This document shows positions 59,765-64,000 of a DNA stretch of 64,000 bases, piece after piece. The position numbers were made by a program, and so were the translations under genes. Numbering within the stretch: position 1 is the stretch's first letter; each line of letters opens with the position of its first letter. Origin of the DNA: Prostheceraeus crozeri (taxonomy: Eukaryota; Platyhelminthes; Polycladida; Euryleptidae); NCBI GenBank assembly GCA_907163375.1, contig CAJQUW010008927.1, positions 1 through 64,000 on the forward strand, read 5' to 3'. The notes beneath the pieces were generated by a model. It worked only from the letters and a program-made list of their open reading frames with translations, was not told where the DNA came from and made no database searches.

Positions 59765-62700
59765 ATGGTAAGTTGAAAATTTCTTCACTCATCTCCCTCA
59801 AACGTGTGACTAATAGCATCTTCCTCAATTTCAGGCATCAACTTCATCACCAACGCCCTCCCTTCTCGAGGAAAGTTTAGAGTTGTTGAGTGAAGGTAGG
59901 TTGTAACAATACACTGAGACTTAAACAGAGATGATAGAATGATTTCTCTTTCAGGTGATGTGAGTTCCAGCTCAGGACTCTCGCGACAAGGCAACGAGTG
60001 GGAATGTGCCGACTGCGGACATATTTTTACAAGGAAGCACAGTCTCCTTCGACACATCAAACAACGTGTGTGTCAACGCAAAGCGGCATTAATCTCCGGA
60101 GGTGAAGTTGATTCTGACGATGACATCTCCTTTCCTTGCGATTTGTGCCCTCTTTCTTTTGATAGTCACTTTCAGCGATCTTCGCACAGACTTCAACACA
60201 CGCATGCAAATGATCACTACACCAACGGTACCTCTACCATCTTCCTCATTAATGTTTCACATAATAATTTAGTACGCGACTACTGCATGGAGTCCAATAC
60301 TCAAATAGTAGATTTTCCTGAGTGGCTCCTTCAAAATTCTAACATTATCGAAGCGCTCTTCAACAATTTAGACAATTTTAGAATGAAGGCGCTCATCTAC
60401 CTTAAACTAAAATTCTGCGAGTCTTGGCTAAATTTTCACATTCAATGTTTAAAATCAAATGTAGATAAATTCAATCAACGCGACAGCGCTCTCATTTTTG
60501 ATGGTGTGGACTCAGCCATATTCAAAATTTCCCTATTAGAAACTCATGCAGCTCGAGGCACATTTAAACTACCAAAAACGTTGTATAATAAGAAAGCTGT
60601 CATCAATGTCGATTGTAAATCACAGTGTTTCAAATATGCAGTCCTATCCATCCTTCACTATAATGATATCAACGCGCATCGAGATCACACCTATAGCTAT
60701 AGACAGTGGGAGGATGAACTAGACTTTGAAGGTTGTGATAGTAACAACATGAAAATCAAAGATGTAGAAACGTTGGAAAAACATAATAAGATTAAAATTG
60801 TCGTTCACGTGTGGGAGAAGGGGTTGAAGGGTGCCCGCTATAATTCACGTTCAACTTGTTATGAACGTGTAGTCAACCTCTTATTAGTAAAACAAGATGA
60901 TAGTGAGGAATGGCACTACTGTGGTATTCCCAAAATCTCTCGCTTGTACACTCACTTGGGGCACTCTAAAAGAGGTGAACATTTTGTATGCGACCGCTGC
61001 ATCCGCTCCTTTTGGAGTAAAGATAAATTTGAAACTCACTATGAATGGTGCAAGCGAGGTAAATTACAAATGGAACGCATGCCCAAAGATAAAATATTTT
61101 CACATAGGGATAATGGTGACGAATTAAGTCCCCTGCGTGTCATTTACGCAGACATAGAATGCTACATTGATGATATCATCCACAAGCCAGCAGCCATATC
61201 CTGCTATGAAGTATGGCATGACCACTTTAGAAATAGGCAAAACAAAATGCATACTTGGCAAGGTGAAGATTGTATTTCAAAATTTCTAGAATTTCTCGAT
61301 AAAGCTGCTAAATTTCAACAATCATATGATTCCCAATTGCAGCGTAAGTCACTACATATGTCAGATGAAGACAAACAGAAATTCGAAAGTTGCACATCCT
61401 GTCCTAAATGTCATAAAACGTTTGATGACGATAAAATCAAGAAAGTGCGTGATCATGATCACATCACTGGTAAATTTAGAAACGCACTCTGCTCCAAGTG
61501 TAACTTTTCACATAGGTTGAGACGTCGCGTACTACCCGTCATTTTTCATAACTTTAAGGGTTATGACAGTCATATGATAATAAAAGGAGGGTTGAGCCAG
61601 ATGAAATCGTGGCAGTTTAATGTTATAGCACAAACGAGAGAAAAATTCATGGCAATGACAGCAAAAGTACCAGTTGATAAAACTAAAGAAAATAAGACAA
61701 TCTTCTTCGAAATAAAATTTTTAGATTCACTTCAATTCATGTCAGCGTCACTAGCTTCTCTCGTTCGAAATCTCAAGTTTCTTCCCCATAGTCAAACTTT
61801 GAAGAAACACTATCCAAATTTAACAGATGACATGATCACTCGCAAAGGAGTCTTTCCCTATGCGTATTTTAGCTCAATGTCTAAACTATATGAAACAACC
61901 CTTCCTTCCATTGACAAATTCCAAAACGATTTGACGGGTGAAGATTGTCCAGTAGAAGAATTTGAACATGCTCAAGAGGCATGGTTAAAATTTGATTGTA
62001 AAACGTTTGGCGATTATATGATCGCTTACTTAGAATTAGATGTCATTTTGCTGGCTGATGTCTTTCAGGAATTTCGACGAGTGGCATTAGAAGAAGACAA
62101 ATTAGATCCTGTCCACTTTGTCAGTCTACCAGCCATGTCCTTTAAATCAGCCTTTAAAATGACTGGTGAGACCATTCATCTCTTACAAGACCCCGAGATG
62201 TATAATATATTTGAGCGCGGAATACGCGGTGGTCTCACATTTGTAAATAAACATCATATAAAATCTAAAACAGTAGGTGATGATCATATCCACCTAAAGT
62301 ACCATGACCAAAATAATTTATATGGCTGTTCACTGTCTAAACCGCTACCTCATTCCGAGTTTAGTTGGTTAAATCAAGATGAGCTTGAGTATTACTCCAA
62401 CCCTTCAAACATACTGAAGATTCCAGATGAAGGTGATTGGGGATATTATTTTGAAGTGGATTTGATTTATCCAAATAGCATTAAAAATAAAACTGCTGAT
62501 TTCCCACTCGCACCTGAATCTGGTGAAGTGACTGAAGATATGTTTTCACCATTCATGTCACAATTTCATAATAACTTAACAGAGTGTGGACAGCCAAGGT
62601 ACAAACCATGCCGCAAACTTTTACTCACCCAATATGATAAGAAAAATTATCTCGTACACTTCTGCATACTAAAATTCTATTTAGAAATGGGCATGCTTCT

Positions 62701-63655
62701 AAAGTCAGTTCACCGCATCATCAAAATTAGACAGAAAGCCTTCCTCAAACCATATATTGATAGTAACAGCCAGAAACGTGCACTAGCCCAAAATAATTTT
62801 GAAAAAGATTTTTATAAGTATAAGAATAATAGTCTATTTGGTAGGACGATGGAGGATGTTAGAAAACGCATGAACTACAAACTAGTCATTGATGATAAAA
62901 AATATCACAAATTGACCTCATCACCTCTTTCCATTGATAGAGACATTATCGATGAGGACCTTGTAGGTGTTAAAATGATAAAATCTGAAGTTGAGTTGTG
63001 CAAGCCCATCTATATTGGCCAAGCTGTACTAGATTACTCTAAGCTTGAAATGTACCAACTCTTTTATAAAATACTAAAACCATGTCCTCTCGTAAAAGAG
63101 GTTCGTTTGTTGGGTGGTGATACAGATAGTTTCTTCTTAGGTATTACCACTCAAAAAGATTTAAATTTTAATGAAGTAGCTAAGTCATTAGAAAAATATT
63201 TCGACACATCTAACTACAATCCCACTCATCCACTCTATTCCATACAGAATAAAGCCAAACTTGGTTGTTTTAAGGATGAAACAGCAGGAAAGGAAATAGA
63301 TGAAATGATTCTCCTCCGTCCTAAAATGTATTGCATGAAATTAAAAGAATGTGCAGATAGTATTAAGCGTGCTAAAGGTATATCAAAATCCATTGTTCAC
63401 AAAATGAAACATCGGTCCTATAAGAAGGCCTATAAAAATAAAACTATAACGTTTGTCAATATGACAATCTTAAAATCTCAAGTTCATACTGTGCAAACGC
63501 AGACGTTCAAGAAACGAGCGCTTTCAGCATGGGAGGATAAGAGGTGTTGGATAGGACATAACACATCTTTTCCACATGGACATCCTGACACAAACATACC
63601 TCCACCCAAAAGAATAAAACTCACGCTACCACATTCAGGAGATGTATTGACATAA
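59765..63655 (+). CDS. Protein-primed DNA polymerase B of the outer Polinton
   Basis: The long frame (59,939-63,655) gives 1,238 aa. It contains two C2H2 fingers (about 23-45, 67-88), a Polinton-specific VNVDCKSQCFKYAV segment and further zinc-like CDRCIRSFW. Exo I YADIEC (about 404), an endonuclease VII-like zinc motif CPKCHK..DHDHITGKFRNA (about 490-520), exo II NFKGYDSHM and exo III LELDVILLADVF follow. The polymerase motifs are A DQNNLYG (about 790), B KNNSLFGRTM (about 963), C GGDTDSFF (about 1,060) and KMYC. Family role: protein-primed replication of the linear element. The ATG at 59,765 is followed by GTAAGT; introns of 67 and 59 bp (59,768-59,834; 59,896-59,954) would lead into the frame, giving MASTSSPTPS. 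It looks whole. AATAAA at 63,814. Confidence 0.93.
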
Positions 63656-63834
63656 TCAACTTTAACTCAGTATTTTGATGTTGCTTTTTGTAGATATACA
63701 TGGTTGTTTTATGTATCGCATGAGATCGTTTCTTCCTTGTGAATATATGCCTACAGTCAGCCCATTCCCTCTATATCTGTAAAAAGACTTTTTCATACAC
63801 ATATTTTTATTTCAATAAACATATCACAATGACC

Positions 63835-64000
63835 TCACTTTGTTTTCCGAAACACTAAAGTTACGAGGGATTTAGTATCTTTCACATGGATGCACTCTTG
63901 TAAACCATTGGTAATTTTGATAGCAATAGAGGGTATAGTTTGTTTGACGACGGGATGATAGAAAATAGATTCAAACATCTTCTCGACTATTCCATATGAA
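63835..64000 (-). CDS. Penton-like minor capsid protein, C-terminal end (cut by window)
   Basis: The reverse-strand frame reads IVEKMFESIFYHPVVKQTIP, then SIAIKITNGLQECIHVKD and SLVTLVFRKTK before the stop. The strand pattern and position next to PolB match the end of the Polinton penton-like protein, and the first gene of fragment A ends alike. It converges on PolB with less than 200 bp between stops. The late genes of the outer element should follow beyond the window. Confidence 0.6.
   Translation of the reverse strand, partial: SYGIVEKMFESIFYHPVVKQTIPSIAIKITNGLQECIHVKDTKSLVTLVFRKTK

Larger units (their letters stand above)
33091..64000 (+). mobile_element. Outer Polinton C, interrupted by the palindromic element and running off the window
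   Basis: The left terminus AGTAGTAAGTAAAACTCC is at 33,091. The terminal repeat continues to 33,186, is interrupted by the 23.3-kb insertion, and resumes at 56,455-56,461. Early-region remnants, a 151-aa gene, PolB and the end of a penton-like gene follow. Its 6-bp target duplication would be TTCCTC (33,085-33,090), to be matched beyond the window. The late half (as in fragment B2) is expected past 64,000. Genes seen in the PolB half look whole; the early block is reduced. Treated as a fossil. Confidence 0.85.

Noticed and set aside
1-64000. tRNA, rRNA or host housekeeping genes
   Set aside because: None could be recognised on either strand by eye; short tRNA-like folds cannot be excluded without a covariance search.

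Overview
The window is eukaryotic (metazoan) DNA made mostly of mobile elements; no host protein-coding gene could be supported. Polinton/Maverick elements, a Mag/SURL-like Gypsy retrotransposon, a Penelope-like fragment and frequent TAGGCCTA-type words in the unique DNA fit a marine invertebrate. An echinoderm or similar deuterostome is possible, but that is only a guess.

Layout: (A) 1-3,459 is an AT-rich Polinton fragment of one lineage (penton-like capsid gene, packaging ATPase, hydrophobic protein), ending in hairpin-bearing repeats. (B1) 3,460-about 7,680 is the inverted 'early' end of a second Polinton family. (B2) about 7,681-15,942 is the late half of the same or a closely related family: major capsid protein, basic QRGG core protein, chromodomain integrase, packaging ATPase, RING proteins, a DnaQ-like protein and the right terminal repeat. 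15,943-33,090 is host DNA with a young Gypsy element (16,965-21,082; identical 142-bp LTRs and 5-bp target duplication), a Penelope-like fragment, a candidate 6.3-kb DNA transposon with GTCGG-rich ends, and fold-back repeats.

(C) An outer Polinton of the B family starts at 33,091 and runs off the window. It carries the terminal repeat, early-region remnants, a 151-aa gene, a spliced protein-primed PolB gene and a penton-like gene cut by the window end. (D) Inside its left terminal repeat sits the main discovery: a 23.3-kb perfect-architecture palindrome (33,187-56,454) with Polinton-type AGTAGTAAG ends and a 6-bp target duplication GCGGTC. Each arm of about 11.6 kb carries the Polinton terminal repeat, three 'early' genes, four unfamiliar genes, two adenovirus pX/mu-like micro-peptides, and a 2.6-kb array of AATAAA signals meeting at the dyad. 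It has no polymerase, integrase, ATPase or major capsid gene.

Reading: D looks like a self-complementary, non-autonomous ('satellite') relative of the B/C Polintons. It shares their ends and early region, and presumably uses their replication, integration and packaging proteins. Two promoter classes can be seen in it. The early genes share a 140-bp cassette with a UUCG hairpin. Three of the four second-block genes share GGGACCC/GGGTCC motifs just upstream of TATA boxes. Genes of both arms run toward the centre and end in the polyadenylation-signal array.
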